Shown here in pieces: positions 6,578 to 6,976 of a stretch of DNA of 6,976 nucleotides. Under the pieces are notes generated by a model. That model made no database searches and was not told where the DNA came from. It saw only the letters and a list, made by a program, of their open reading frames with translations. The number at the start of each line of letters is the position of its first letter. Positions within the stretch are counted from its first letter, which is position 1. Source of the DNA: Planctomycetia bacterium (GTDB lineage: Bacteria > Planctomycetota > Planctomycetia > Pirellulales > UBA1268); the NCBI GenBank assembly GCA_010027105.1, contig RGVT01000140.1:1-6976 (forward strand). Reading direction: 5' to 3'. Made by a program: the position numbers and the translations under genes.

Positions 6578-6976
6578 TCACTCGCGGCGGCCGCTGACGA
6601 GCGTGCCCACCCGCTCCCCCGCCACGGCCCGCTCGATGTTTCCCTCCTTGCGGTAGTTGAACACGAGGATCGGCATCGCATGCTCCATGCACTGCGAGAT
6701 CGCCGTCGCGTCCATCACCCGCAGGTTCTGCTCGCGCATCTGCTGGTACGTCAGGTCGCGGTACAGGATCGCGTGCGGGTTTTTCTCGGGGTCGTCCGAG
6801 TAGACGCCGTCGACCCGCGTGGCCTTCATGAGGATGTCGGCCTCGAGCTCGAGGGCCCGCTGGGCGGCGGCGGTGTCGGTGGTCACGAACGGGCTGCCGG
6901 TGCCGGCTGCCAGGATCACGATCCGCCCCTTCTCCAGGTGCCGCCGGGCGCGGCGGCGGATGTAGGGCTCGGCGAC
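6578..6976 (-). CDS. pyrH: UMP kinase, C-terminal part (5' end beyond the window)
   Basis: Bacterial UMP kinase phosphorylates UMP to UDP with ATP in pyrimidine nucleotide synthesis, in the cytosol. It belongs to the amino acid kinase family, not to the eukaryotic-type UMP/CMP kinases. The window holds the last 132 residues, somewhat over half of a usual protein of about 240. The frame is open to the right edge, so an internal GTG at 6919 is not the start. Visible family segments, numbered in this fragment, are GTGSPFVTTDTAA at 25-37, KATRVDGVYSDDP at 51-63, DLTYQQ, and VMDATAIS followed by MPILVFN near the end. The protein closes with GTLVSGRRE. The DUF1559 gene follows after 121 nt, where frr would often be found in other bacteria. 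Confidence 0.97.
   Translation of the reverse strand, partial: VAEPYIRRRARRHLEKGRIVILAAGTGSPFVTTDTAAAQRALELEADILMKATRVDGVYSDDPEKNPHAILYRDLTYQQMREQNLRVMDATAISQCMEHAMPILVFNYRKEGNIERAVAGERVGTLVSGRRE

Noticed and set aside
6457..6681. Longer DUF1559 start at 6681.
   Set aside because: It would place 75 extra residues before the prepilin leader and overlap the end of pyrH. The ATG at 6456 gives a normal short leader.

Overview
This 6,976-base window is very GC-rich, by eye close to 70%. It most likely comes from a planctomycete (Planctomycetota). The best evidence is a DUF1559 pilin-like protein with an intact N-terminal methylation motif and a C-terminal H-X9-DG motif, a family hugely expanded in that phylum. 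A sodium-exporter-type ABC permease fused to a CPBP protease fits the same assignment. Genus cannot be told from the sequence.

All six recognisable genes lie on the minus strand, so they read from high to low coordinates: (1) the C-terminal half of pyrH, UMP kinase, cut by the right edge; (2) a DUF1559 protein at 5458-6456; (3) an APC-superfamily amino acid permease at 3490-5411, whose reading frame is broken once near 3966-3985; (4) frr, ribosome recycling factor; (5) a NatA-like ABC ATPase; (6) a NatB-like ABC permease fused to a CPBP intramembrane protease domain, running off the left edge. The only gaps between genes are 121, 46, 82 and 1 nt, and the last two genes overlap by 4 nt. No stretch over 300 bases lacks a gene. 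I see no RNA gene, mobile element or CRISPR array.

pyrH and frr are next to each other in many bacteria (the rpsB-tsf-pyrH-frr cluster). Here the DUF1559 gene and the permease gene sit between them. The DUF1559 gene has its own plausible promoter, and a strong hairpin separates it from the permease. A weaker promoter candidate precedes frr. frr, natA and natB-CPBP form a tightly packed unit in which each downstream ribosome start overlaps or abuts the end of the previous gene, so a membrane exporter with a built-in protease is probably expressed together with a core translation factor.

I did not find convincing evidence of an entirely new system. The points most worth checking are the permease frame break, the gene insertion between pyrH and frr, and the permease-protease fusion in an frr operon. 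The very long plus-strand open frames are antisense by-products of high GC content and are not annotated.
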